A stretch of DNA of 64,000 nucleotides. Origin: a virus. The notes beneath the pieces are model-generated. The model did no database searches, was not told the origin of the DNA, and saw nothing but the letters and a program-made list of their open reading frames with translations. The stretch lies in IMG/VR virus record IMGVR_UViG_3300046009_010174, positions 1-64,000 of that record, one strand, 5' to 3'. This document shows positions 7,095 through 18,400 of this stretch, in pieces. The stretch's first letter is position 1, and each line of letters begins with the position of its first letter. Made by a program: the position numbers and the translations under genes.

Positions 7095-10000
7095 ATGTCC
7101 GAAAGTTCATTATCGTTTGCATCAACATCAAGTTTTAGAAATAGTTTACTGAATAGGAATTTACCCCCCTATGCAGTGACTGGTGTTTATACAGCACCTG
7201 TTGGTACTAGAACATATGAAACAAGTTTAAGTGATTACAATGTTATTAATTCACCTGATGATTTAATCTCACAGAATCCATTTGTAAGACAACTTTATCC
7301 GTTGAATGAGTATGGACCTGAAGGTGGATATAATTATACAATCACATACAATAACCCACCAATAATTAATAGTTCTAATCAAGGTGAATATAGTCCAAAC
7401 GACACAGTACTAGATTTAGTTAATGAATTTTTTATTGACGCAGCATATATCGAAAACAGATATGGTCCTGTGGGAGGATTCAATGATATGGTTATTATTG
7501 ATAACATACAAAACAATAATAAGTTATATACACCATATTGGAATCCCCCAACTTTTGTACCCTCTTCCTATAGTCCATATCAGATTCTAATTTCTCCTGA
7601 CCCCGCTGGTGATAGTGGATTATTATCACAAGATTCATATTTAGCTAAGCTTGGGGCTCAAACTTTAAAAAAACTTTTTCAGGACAGAGTTGATGCTGAT
7701 ACAAGAAGAAATACACAAGGCACTTTGACTCTTGATACAACAAGTGACCCTTTTGATATTTCTTTAATTATTGCGGGTAAAGAACCCTTGAGGTCTAAAA
7801 ATTGGACTATTACAGTACCAACAACACCAACTAATGAATCACCATTTATACAAAGTTTGGGGGGTGCATATTTTCCTGTATCACCTATTGCTGGTGATTA
7901 TTTTGACCCTGTACTTTTTAATGCTGGTTCATCCACACAAATATCATTAGCTCTTAACGTACCTAATTTAACAACTGGAGGTGGAGGTTTACCACTCACC
8001 TTAAATATTACAACGAATCCATCACAGAATTTCATTGATAACACTGGTACAGGTCAACAATCAGCTTTATTTGCTAATATTGATTATAATAGATATAGAG
8101 CACAATATACAAGAACTTCACAATTTGCACAAACTGAAAGTACAATAAATCAAAATGGTACTTTGAATGGTGGTTACTATGTGGGTAGTAGAACATCTGA
8201 ACCATCGACTATTACATCACCACCTTTACAAATACCTATTGACCCATTCGGAAGACAAGTACAAACACCGGTTTATGGACCTAGTGAGTTGGGTAGTTTA
8301 TATGAAGGAAATATTGGTCGATTAAATTTTGGTTTGGCTGGTAAATCATCATCTGATGGTGGAGGTATTGATGGTCAATTTGTGTGGGTTTCACCTAAAT
8401 ATAAAAGTGATGCTGGTTTTAAAGCAACACCTGGTGGTGGTACTGGTTCACAAGATGAGGAATTTAATTTAATAAGTTCACAATATACAAGTAACGAATC
8501 AACAAATTTACAATTCAAAGAAAGTTCTATTTTAGATGCAACTCAACGTCTTGTTAATTCGGCGGATTTAGTTAATGGTATTTCGAGATTAAAACACGTT
8601 GGAAATGCAATTAATCAAGTTAGTAAAGTTTTCAACGATGGATATAAAGAATTAACAAAAGGTTCAAGAGTTTTATCATATAGAGATAACACTACTGGTG
8701 CTGAAGCGGGTATTGAATATTGTAGGGTATTTGCAAAAGATACACCTTATTACACTTATGGTGATTTACAGAAATCAGATGGTATTACTAAATCAGGTAG
8801 AAGATTTGACTATTCTGTATTGGACAACACTTATAATTTAAACATAGCACCACTCAAAAATCCTGGTTCAACAAATCTACAACCAAATGCAAAAGGTCAA
8901 GTTGTTGCTAAAAAATATATGTTCTCAATTGAAAATCTTGCTTGGAGAACATCAAGTAAACCTGGGTTTACATATGATGATTTACCTGCATGTGAAAGAG
9001 GACCTAATGGTGGTAGAATTATGTGGTTCCCACCCTATGATTTAACATTTGAAGATAGTGCTGATGTATCCTTCGATGCAACAACTTTTATTGGTAGACC
9101 TGAACCTATATATACTTACTCAAAATCAAGTAGAAGTGGTTCAGTAAATTGGAAAATCATAGTCGACCATCCTTCTGTTATGAACACAATTGTTCAAAAA
9201 CAACTTAAGGGTCAAACTAAAGAAAAAATTGATTCAATAGTTGATTCATTTTTTGCAGGTTGTGTAAAATTTGACATTTACGAATTAGCTAAAAAATTTA
9301 ATACAATACCATTGTCTGAATTATATACATACCAAGAGGTTATTAATAATCCAAGATTAACCAAAGAAGAACTTGGTCAAGTTATAACAGAAATATCAAA
9401 AGAAAATGTACCACTTGGAGGACAAGATGGAGGAAATGTTACTCCACCTCAGGGTGTCAAAAAAACTACACCAGACCCAGCTAAACAAGCTTTTGTTGAT
9501 GCCTATTTAGGTATAGGTTTTTATTTTGACAATGATATTCCATCATCTGGTGATATTCCATATAATAGTACTTATGATGGTTATATTTCAAAAAAAGAAA
9601 CTTATAAAACGAATGCTGAATCAGCTTTTGCTTCAGGTGGAACTTATTGTAAACAAAATGTTGAATTTTGTAATAGAGCCAAAAATGTCAACGAGTTTTT
9701 CGATTCTGTTGTAAAAACAAATTATGAAAAAGTTTCAAGTGGACAAAAGAATTTTATTACTGATGCCTTTGATTTATTGAATAATAAAAAAGGAACTATT
9801 ACTATAGAAATGGAGGGTGCTGCCTCAGCGACTGCGTCAGTTGATTACAATAAAAAATTGTCACAAAGAAGAATAGATTCAGTTGAAAGTTTCTTAAAAT
9901 CTTTTAAAATCGGAGATGCTAATTTACAAAAATTTATTGATGATAAAAAACTAATAATTAAAGAAATTGCAAGTGGTGAACAAGCTAAAAGTGTTGTTCC

Positions 10001-12134
10001 CAAATCGGCAGATGGTACACCAGGTTTTGAAGTAAATTGTACTGAGGATATTAAAAGTACAACTGGTGCTATCACTTTTCAATCACAAGTATATTCTGTA
10101 AATGCAATGGCTTGTAGAAGAGTTATAATAAAATCAATTGTTGTTGATGTACCCGATATTGAAACTATTGAACAACCGAATGTTGAAGAACAAAAAGAAG
10201 TCAAAACACAACAAGTTGATGTTGTATCAAGTAGACCTGTAGATAGAGTTCAACCAACTGTAGATATTGTTAAAAAACTTAAAGATGGTATTGGTAAAAA
10301 AATATTGAGAAACTTATTTAGTGAATGTGATTATTTTGAAGTATTGAAGGAAGAAAATCCTATGGTATATACTTCAATTGTTGAAAAAATAAAGTATTTC
10401 AATCCGGCTTTCCATTCTATGACACCTGAAGGCTTAAATGCTCGTCTAACTTTCTTGAATCAATGTACAAAACCTGGTGAAACGATACCAACAATAGGTC
10501 CTGATGGTAAACCAAGATACAATGATGCTCAAAATACTGCATTTGGTGCACCACCAGTTCTAATACTTAGAATAGGAGATTTTTACAATACAAAGATAAT
10601 ACCTAAAAGTGTTAGTTTTACATACGAAAAAGATGGTCAATTTGATATGAATCCTGAAGGTATTGGATTACAACCAATGATAGTTTCAGTAAAAATGGGA
10701 TTTGACATTATTGGTGGTATGGGTCTTAAAGGTCCTGTAGAACAATTACAGAATGCTTTATCATTCAACTATTATGCTAACACAGAAATATATGATGAAA
10801 GAGCAACACCTACTGATGAAAGTTATAAAGTTGTAGACCAAGAAATTATTACTTCTTTAACCGCAGGAGAAGAAGCTGCGACAACTCAAAATTCAACACC
10901 ACCACAGACAAATCCTGGTGGTTCAACTATAGGTGAAATTATTACAAATATACCAGTACCTAATGGTCAAAATGGTGAAATCTCATACGGAAAAGTAATG
11001 GACACATTAATAGACCAAAGTGTAGGTTATTTCAATAACACACTTAATACATTAGAAAAGATTACACTAAATTATAATTATGGAATTCTACAATTGGTGA
11101 ATCAAAAAAGATTATATACGACTGGTTTAATGAAAGGAGCAACTTGGGCAAACCAAGATACACCAATCTGGGGTGCACCATCTAGTGTTGGTGAAACATT
11201 GGCCACTTTATTTAAAAATGTAACTGATGATATTGATGATGATGCTAACATAATTATTGAAGAATTAAATGCTAAAAAATTTGGATTAGATTCACCAGCA
11301 ATTAAAGGAGTTAAACAAAATATGAAAGAGTATTTTAAAACACTTCAATCTGAATTTGAGAATGGTATTACAACTATAACACAAGAGTTTATAAAGTTTG
11401 AACAAGATTTTGTTTACTTAATACGACAAATAAATTTAATAAGTGAAAATACTGATGGAAAACTTTTGAATGGTAATAAACCGAGAGTTTATAACTTAAC
11501 AGGTACTTCAGAAGTAACAGCATCAAGTTTGGAAAGTAGTCCAAAACCAACTAACACTACTGAGGAATTATCTTATGATTATGAGAAAGTTTACGAAGCA
11601 TTGATTGACTATAATGATTATTTGTCAGGATTGGAAACTGAGGCAAAATATACAATTATAACAACAGAAGAAGGTTTAGATGAAATTTTTCCATTGAATG
11701 ATTCTTTATTTAAAGATAATTCTGAACTTCTTTTCTTTATGGTTATATCAAGAATATTCTCTGATAAAAATAAAAGGGATGGTTTTATTAATAGTATAAT
11801 TAAAGGGGAACTTCTTAAAATTTCAGACCCACTAAATTTAAAAAATCAATTTACACAGATAGTAAATAAGTTAGCTAATAAATATGATAAGGAATTAGCG
11901 GAAGAGGAAAAAATGTTCAAAGAACTAAGAAAAGATAAATATTTAAAAAATTTCTTAAGTAGTCCTGACGAAAAACTTTATCCTAAAGGTAAAACAAGAA
12001 AATTTAATTATACAACGATACCTAACCAAAATACTAATGCAACACAAGAAACAAATATAAAAAATGTTTTTAGTACCACTAATACTAATCAAGATACTCA
12101 AACATTTGATGGAAAAGTTTCATTCAATAGTTAA
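7095..12134 (+). CDS. Giant baseplate/hub protein with embedded OmpA-like domain
   Basis: A 1679-aa structural protein. The N-terminal 500 residues are Ser/Thr/Asn/Gly-rich. Around 610-710 a conserved-looking baseplate segment appears (KYMFSIENLAWRTS, GRIMWFPPYDLTFED, SGSVNWKIIVDHPS). Residues about 797-1018 match an OmpA-like peptidoglycan-binding fold: first strand GIGFYFDNDIP, core IEMEGAASATASVDYN, helix KKLSQRRIDSVESFL and last strand ACRRVIIKSIVV. A later tube-cap-like region (VSFTYEKDGQFDMNPEG) and a helical tail follow. It lies between the tape measure and gp53-like genes, so it probably caps the tube at the baseplate hub. The OmpA-like part may anchor the tail tip on peptidoglycan. 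The OmpA call is strong by motif; the rest is inferred from position. Confidence 0.75.
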   Translation: MSESSLSFASTSSFRNSLLNRNLPPYAVTGVYTAPVGTRTYETSLSDYNVINSPDDLISQNPFVRQLYPLNEYGPEGGYNYTITYNNPPIINSSNQGEYSPNDTVLDLVNEFFIDAAYIENRYGPVGGFNDMVIIDNIQNNNKLYTPYWNPPTFVPSSYSPYQILISPDPAGDSGLLSQDSYLAKLGAQTLKKLFQDRVDADTRRNTQGTLTLDTTSDPFDISLIIAGKEPLRSKNWTITVPTTPTNESPFIQSLGGAYFPVSPIAGDYFDPVLFNAGSSTQISLALNVPNLTTGGGGLPLTLNITTNPSQNFIDNTGTGQQSALFANIDYNRYRAQYTRTSQFAQTESTINQNGTLNGGYYVGSRTSEPSTITSPPLQIPIDPFGRQVQTPVYGPSELGSLYEGNIGRLNFGLAGKSSSDGGGIDGQFVWVSPKYKSDAGFKATPGGGTGSQDEEFNLISSQYTSNESTNLQFKESSILDATQRLVNSADLVNGISRLKHVGNAINQVSKVFNDGYKELTKGSRVLSYRDNTTGAEAGIEYCRVFAKDTPYYTYGDLQKSDGITKSGRRFDYSVLDNTYNLNIAPLKNPGSTNLQPNAKGQVVAKKYMFSIENLAWRTSSKPGFTYDDLPACERGPNGGRIMWFPPYDLTFEDSADVSFDATTFIGRPEPIYTYSKSSRSGSVNWKIIVDHPSVMNTIVQKQLKGQTKEKIDSIVDSFFAGCVKFDIYELAKKFNTIPLSELYTYQEVINNPRLTKEELGQVITEISKENVPLGGQDGGNVTPPQGVKKTTPDPAKQAFVDAYLGIGFYFDNDIPSSGDIPYNSTYDGYISKKETYKTNAESAFASGGTYCKQNVEFCNRAKNVNEFFDSVVKTNYEKVSSGQKNFITDAFDLLNNKKGTITIEMEGAASATASVDYNKKLSQRRIDSVESFLKSFKIGDANLQKFIDDKKLIIKEIASGEQAKSVVPKSADGTPGFEVNCTEDIKSTTGAITFQSQVYSVNAMACRRVIIKSIVVDVPDIETIEQPNVEEQKEVKTQQVDVVSSRPVDRVQPTVDIVKKLKDGIGKKILRNLFSECDYFEVLKEENPMVYTSIVEKIKYFNPAFHSMTPEGLNARLTFLNQCTKPGETIPTIGPDGKPRYNDAQNTAFGAPPVLILRIGDFYNTKIIPKSVSFTYEKDGQFDMNPEGIGLQPMIVSVKMGFDIIGGMGLKGPVEQLQNALSFNYYANTEIYDERATPTDESYKVVDQEIITSLTAGEEAATTQNSTPPQTNPGGSTIGEIITNIPVPNGQNGEISYGKVMDTLIDQSVGYFNNTLNTLEKITLNYNYGILQLVNQKRLYTTGLMKGATWANQDTPIWGAPSSVGETLATLFKNVTDDIDDDANIIIEELNAKKFGLDSPAIKGVKQNMKEYFKTLQSEFENGITTITQEFIKFEQDFVYLIRQINLISENTDGKLLNGNKPRVYNLTGTSEVTASSLESSPKPTNTTEELSYDYEKVYEALIDYNDYLSGLETEAKYTIITTEEGLDEIFPLNDSLFKDNSELLFFMVISRIFSDKNKRDGFINSIIKGELLKISDPLNLKNQFTQIVNKLANKYDKELAEEEKMFKELRKDKYLKNFLSSPDEKLYPKGKTRKFNYTTIPNQNTNATQETNIKNVFSTTNTNQDTQTFDGKVSFNS

Positions 12135-12137
12135 ATT

Positions 12138-12461
12138 ATGGCAAGACAAACATATAACAGATACGCAGATTTTCTTTTAAACGGACAACAAACGATTGTT
12201 CCATATATTCAACTACCAAACAAAAGTAGTGATAAAAGATACATTTATAAAATTGGGATGTCCAGAATGGATAAAGTGTCACAACAATATTATGGTTCTC
12301 CAACTTTCGGTTGGTTAATCTTGATGGCTAATCCACAATATGGTGGACAAGAATGGAACATACCTGATGGTTCTATATTGACAATACCATATCCGTTAGT
12401 AACTTCTTTACAAGATTACAAATCCCAATTAAACAATCATTTCTTCTATTATGGTAGATAG
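12138..12461 (+). CDS. 53: Baseplate wedge protein gp53-like, LysM-type
   Basis: A 107-aa protein starting 3 nt after the previous stop. After YIYKIGMSRMDKVSQQYYGSP comes FGWLILMANPQ and IPDGSILTIPYP, the beta-alpha-alpha-beta layout of LysM-like domains found in T4 gp53 and T6SS/R-pyocin relatives. Gp53-type proteins link wedges around the hub. It is shorter than T4 gp53 (196 aa), keeping little beyond the LysM core. The 3' end overlaps the next start by 11 nt, implying coupled translation with the 2450-aa protein. Confidence 0.8.
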   Translation: MARQTYNRYADFLLNGQQTIVPYIQLPNKSSDKRYIYKIGMSRMDKVSQQYYGSPTFGWLILMANPQYGGQEWNIPDGSILTIPYPLVTSLQDYKSQLNNHFFYYGR

Positions 12462-15400
12462 ACCCGAAAATATATTAGTCGATTTTGACTATAACAACAT
12501 TATAGTAGTTGACCCAAACAAAATTATTGATGAGGATGGTCGTGCAAAAGACAGACACATCAGAATGGAGAATATGGTTTATTATGCTAATTTGGAATGT
12601 AAAGTAGTTCCAAGAACTAAATTAGCCGTGGGTGTTGCAGCTAATGATGCAATTCAAACAGTATCTGTAGCATCTCTTAATTTTCTACAACCTGGTGGAG
12701 AAGATTATCTTAATACTAAATGGACTGATGAAATAACAGGGAAAGATTCTTTGAAAGGTCAAGGTATTAATCAACCAATAAAAAACCAATTTCAAAATCC
12801 GAATAAAAGTGATGACTACTATGTAAGACAAACAATTAATACTGGTGGTAAACCTGGTGCTACTGACACTGGATTATTAGGTATAAAGTCAATTAGTGTC
12901 ACAATTAACACAGCATTTGAACCAGTTATATCAATAAAAATGATTGATATAAGAGGTAAAGCTCTATTTGAATCAGGTGATAGTTCACCATATGCTGTTT
13001 TCTTCAACCTACCATATCCTTTATTCTATCTAACACTAAAGGGGTATCTAGGTAAAGCAATCAGGTTACCATTGATGTTGTATAAATTTGGTGCTTCATT
13101 TAATACTGGTTCGGGTAACTTCGATGTGGACTTACAATTTTATACATACAAATATAATGTAATGACTGAAATTACAATGGCTGGTCTATTAGCTACACCT
13201 TATATGTATAAAACAAATCTTAGAATACAAGAAAGAAGTGGTGTCCCCAATCAGTCAGCAAACGTACAAGATAGAACAGTTACTAGAGGGTATCAAAAGA
13301 TTCAAGAAGTTTATAGTGAATATAAATCAAAAGGTATCATACCTGATGATTTTCCTGAACTAACGTTGATGGAAATGAAAGATAGATTGGACATTTTTAT
13401 TAAAAATAAAATGGACACTTTTGCAAAAGAAAACTTACAACCATTGAGTGATTGTGAAAGTTATAGAGTTAACTTAGCGGAATACTATGGTGATGTTTAT
13501 TTTTATGCAGGAAATCAATCTTGGTTCAATAGAAATATGGACACACAAAATTTTATAGTTTTGACTGATAAAAAAACTAGGGTTTATACGTTCACTAAAG
13601 TTATAGATACACCTGATAAAAGAAACACTGCTGAAAGTGAATTAATTGGGAAAATTAATGATAATAATAAAAAATTAAAAACCAATCAAACTGTTGGTGA
13701 GGATGGAAAATATAAAATAGGAAAAAAACCTGAGGTTAAGAGTGCGATAAATTTTAGTATAAGTATAGATACCTTCAGAAAAGTTGTACAAATCAAAGAT
13801 ATTGATATCGCTGAAACCTTCCTACAACGTAAGAAAAAAGAACCCACACCAGCTGAATTGGAGACATTTCAAGCTGAGTTGGAATTACAATTAGAGTTTC
13901 AAGCGGGTTCATTTAAAACAAAAAATGGGGACATAAAACAAGAAAAAAAATACTTTTTTTTCGAAGGTGATGGTTCATTTACTTCAATAGTACAACAAAT
14001 GAACACAGACCTCAAAAGAATAAAAGAGGATATTGAAAATGCTTTGACTGAGACATTGGCCGACTTATTACAAAATAAAAACAATGGTATTGGTTTTGTA
14101 CCAAACATTAGAAATGTGTTAGCTGTGTTCTTTGCTAATGGTGAGGCATTTTTGAGATTGATGGATGATGTACATACTAAAGCTTGGAATGAAAGAAATA
14201 GTGATGTTAGGAAGAAAGCAATTTTTGACCCACAAGTTGCTGGTGCTTCACAAGATAATATAAATCCAGGTGATGACACTAATACACCAATTTATCCTTG
14301 GCCACAATTTATTGTCGCAACTAATGGTGAAAATGGACAAGAAAAATATGAAATTAGATATCCTGGTGACCAATCTTTAATAAGTCGTACTCAAGGTTAT
14401 TTATATGATAAATGGCCTGAAATTGAATTTGTTGAAGAATTCATTAAAGGTTTGACTGAGAGAGACCCCGAAAGAAAAGAAATCGGACCGACAACAAATG
14501 AGGTATTAGATATTAAACGTGCATCTATTAATGCTATTGAGTTTCCAATAACCAATCAAGTTTATAGTAATAAAGAGGAAGTTAAGTTCTTTTATGAGAT
14601 TTACGAGAGATTAATTTATTTAGTTAATTTTTCAAAAATTACTCGAGCAAACAATACTAACTCTACTGCTGACGAAATATCAAATGTTTTAGCCGAGTTT
14701 GAAAGTGGTAATCTTTTGGATAGTTTGGGTGTAAATAGTCCATTCATAATTATGAAACTTAAAAATTTGGGTTTCAATGCTCAAACTTTTCCTTTAATCC
14801 TTAGACAAATATCTAATGGTGGTATAGGAGAAAGTTGGCAAAATTATATCAGAGGAATTTTCAATACAAAATATATACGTAATCAAATTTCTAATTCTAG
14901 TTTCGAATTTATTAAAAGTTCTGATTTTATTAGTAGAGCTACTGAACCTCAATTATCAATTGTTGACGAAGACAAACTACAAAATTTTATTGATGATTCT
15001 ACCGCAGGTAATAAAGTTGATTTTACTGACACTTTTCCATTTACAAATTTAAATTGGTGTAAAAATAATTTAGCTAATGGTGTTGGTGTATCCACAGTTA
15101 ATCAAGCTATGGATACGAAAGATGTTATATTTTATAATAAAAATAAAAAAGTTATAACTAATTTTAACCAAGATACGACCTTTAACCAAATCAGACCAAT
15201 TACACACTTTGTTTTTCAAAATGTTAGTGAACCATCAGTAACGGAAGATAATTTAAAGACATTTTTACAAAGTAGAACAACTGATTATAAGTTACAACTT
15301 ATAACTGAAGGTAATGTTGATTATTCAAATTATAATGGAAATTTAGGTTTGGCTAATCAAACATCTTCTATGTTTAATACACCATACTTTACCAACTCAA

Positions 15401-18400
15401 TACAAGAAGCAATACAGAAGTTTAGGAATGGTGACCCCTACCCTTTTACTGTTCCCGCTTACTTGTTTTTGAATAGTTTACCATTAGCAACACCCAAAGA
15501 AAAATATAAAAGTTGGGACTTTGGTGAAGAAAAAACATTGAGTTATATTTTTGCAAGTTTAAAAAAATATTCGGGTGTTCACAAAGTACCATACGCATGG
15601 TTATTAAAATTAGGTTCTGTTTGGCATCGTTATAAAAAATATGTTGAAAGTACAAATAACTTTGATATATTGGATAACTCTTGGAAAAACTTTAATAGCT
15701 TAGTAAATTATGACCCAGTTACATCAGCAGCAACTAAAACATATAGTTTGACAATTAATAATGCAAACGTTGACATAGTATTAGAAGACATCAATACAAT
15801 CGGTGTGGGGACTGGTACAACTACTTCCGTAATTATGAATGTTGGATTTTATCCAAAATTAATAAATGACTTTAACGTTTTTTATCAAGGTTATGAAATA
15901 ATTAAAAGTAACCAACAAATAAATGGTATTGCAAGAGTAACTGGTGGTACAATATTAACAATTTCATCAGTAAATTTAGACCAACTCACAATCGGTAACA
16001 TTTTAGGTGGGACAAGTTTTTTAGCTGGTACTACAATCTTATCACAAATAAATGGAACACCTGGTGGTATTGGTCAATATACTATTAATTTACCACAATC
16101 AGTAACTGACTCAAACTTTTTTATAACCAATTCACAATCCGTTGGATATTCAGATACTTTAATACAACAAGCGTTAAGTTCTGGTTTAACAATGGAATAT
16201 GTTGCTGAAGCAATTATAAATGAAACAAACTCAGCAAGAAATCTCAATACTAAAATCATACCTTGGTCGGTGAGTGTTAAAACACCAGCGGGTAAATTTT
16301 GGTATCAAATACCATCAAGTGGTAGTTTGTTTAATCAAACAAAATTGGAATGTTTTAAAAAGACATCAACAAATGGAATTTCATCAGTTGTAATTCCAGT
16401 TACTGGTAATACTGCAATTCATAATGGTGCTGTTAGAACCTTTTGGACTGCCCCAAATTATGGATATTTTGATAACAATAAATTAACTAAACCTTCATAC
16501 GATTCGTATTTAAAATATATAAACCCATCAAGTGATGACCAAGAAAATTTTAGTTTCAGTCCAGTAACCCCATCAAAGATTGAGGAACTTTTATCAATAT
16601 TCCCTAAAGATGTTTTGGATGGTTTCGAAACTGAGTTTTTAAAATTTTCACGTTCAGTTTATGACATTGAAAGTGATGGGTCAACAAATATACCAGGAGG
16701 TATAAATGAAATACCATCTAAAGCTGCATTCAAAAATTTCCAAGCTTTGATGAGGGATATGATGAAAATACCTGTCATAACTGGTAATACAGGTGAGGAA
16801 ATTGTATCAACTATTCAAACAAGTCAATTTGAAAAAATAAATTCTTATCTTTCAGATTTTCTTCTCTATGATATCTACTTTAAATTTGGTAATCCATCAA
16901 ATTATGATAGGAAGTTATTTTTAACTTTTTCAAATGAAGAAGTTGTTGACCCCATCGTTTGGGAAAAGTATCAAATCATAACACCTAATAGTGTACCTGT
17001 AAATGGAAACCCAACTTTGTTATTTTCAGAGGTTAATTATCCTAATGTTTGGAAGGCTTTGAGAACCTATGTGGGATTTTCAACAATACAAGATATAAGT
17101 TATAAAAATAGTGGTTCATATATCACTGATTTCTTTGTTGATTTTAATGTTGCGTTTACGGAAGATAATGTTAAATCTTTTGCTCAAATTATCAAAATTT
17201 ACGCAACTCAGAAACTAAATCAGTTTCAAGTAAATCAAATTGAACCACCTCAGTCACCACCAACACAACCAACTCAGATTGTAGGTATAACTTATCTCAA
17301 AAACTTATTTACAATTAACATAGAATACTATGATGGTAAATATAGAACAGTTTATAAGAACTCTGGTGGGACACCTCTATTTGAAAGTAAGTATGAAAGT
17401 ATTCCACTTTCATTGAGAGCAGCAAACAATTTTAATGTAACTGCAACAACAAATGTTTATTATTCGGCAATAACTAATCAAGTTATTGAAACTGCATATA
17501 ATTCATTATCTAATAATCCTAATGACCCGCAATATATTGTAAGACAAGAATTTGTTGAACCCCAAACTTATACACCAACACCAAACACCACACAACAGAA
17601 AGGTAAAAATGCCTTTCAAACTGCTATGTCATCCTACTTGTCTCAAGTGGATAACTTTAGAGATAAGATTGTTAACAATTTGATACCAAAATTACAAAAA
17701 TCTTTGGCCAATGTTAATATGACAGTTGAAGAACAGAAACCATCGAAGTTGACTGGTGAACCACAACCTAAAGTTGAATTATGGGAATCATTTAAAGCAC
17801 TAAATGATAAATGGATTTCTGGTAATGACTACAAAACTAAAACATTATTTGAGGATGTTTTATTATTGGATAGGGCAAATAAAAACATTGGGGAAGAAGT
17901 ATTAATTGATATATTTTCAATAAGTGACCAAATTACAAACATAAATGCTTCGGCTAGTTTGTATTCTTACGTTACGGGTATATTACAATTAAATCATTTT
18001 GTTGTACTTACAATACCTAACTACATCAATTTTTACAATGTACAAGATGCGATTAAAGACCCAAAACCAAGATTGGAAGGTACTGCAGAATTTGCAAATA
18101 CACTTTTTGGGACATTTTTAAATGTTGATTATAGAGAATCAACAGCTAAAATGGTTTGTACTTACGCAGGTAAAGCTAGTGAACAACCTGATGTTAAAAG
18201 TGTTGACTTCAGATTTAGAAGTGATTCATTTGATTTGACTAGAGCAAGTGATAATCCCTTGGTTGAAAATCAAGTTGGTAAAAAAGATTGGGATAAATCA
18301 AATAGAGTAGTTGGATTTAATGTTGATATCGGTCCTCAAAATCAGGGTGTATTTAAAAACTTTAGTGTTGGTCAAAATTCATCTTTAGCAACATCAGAAT

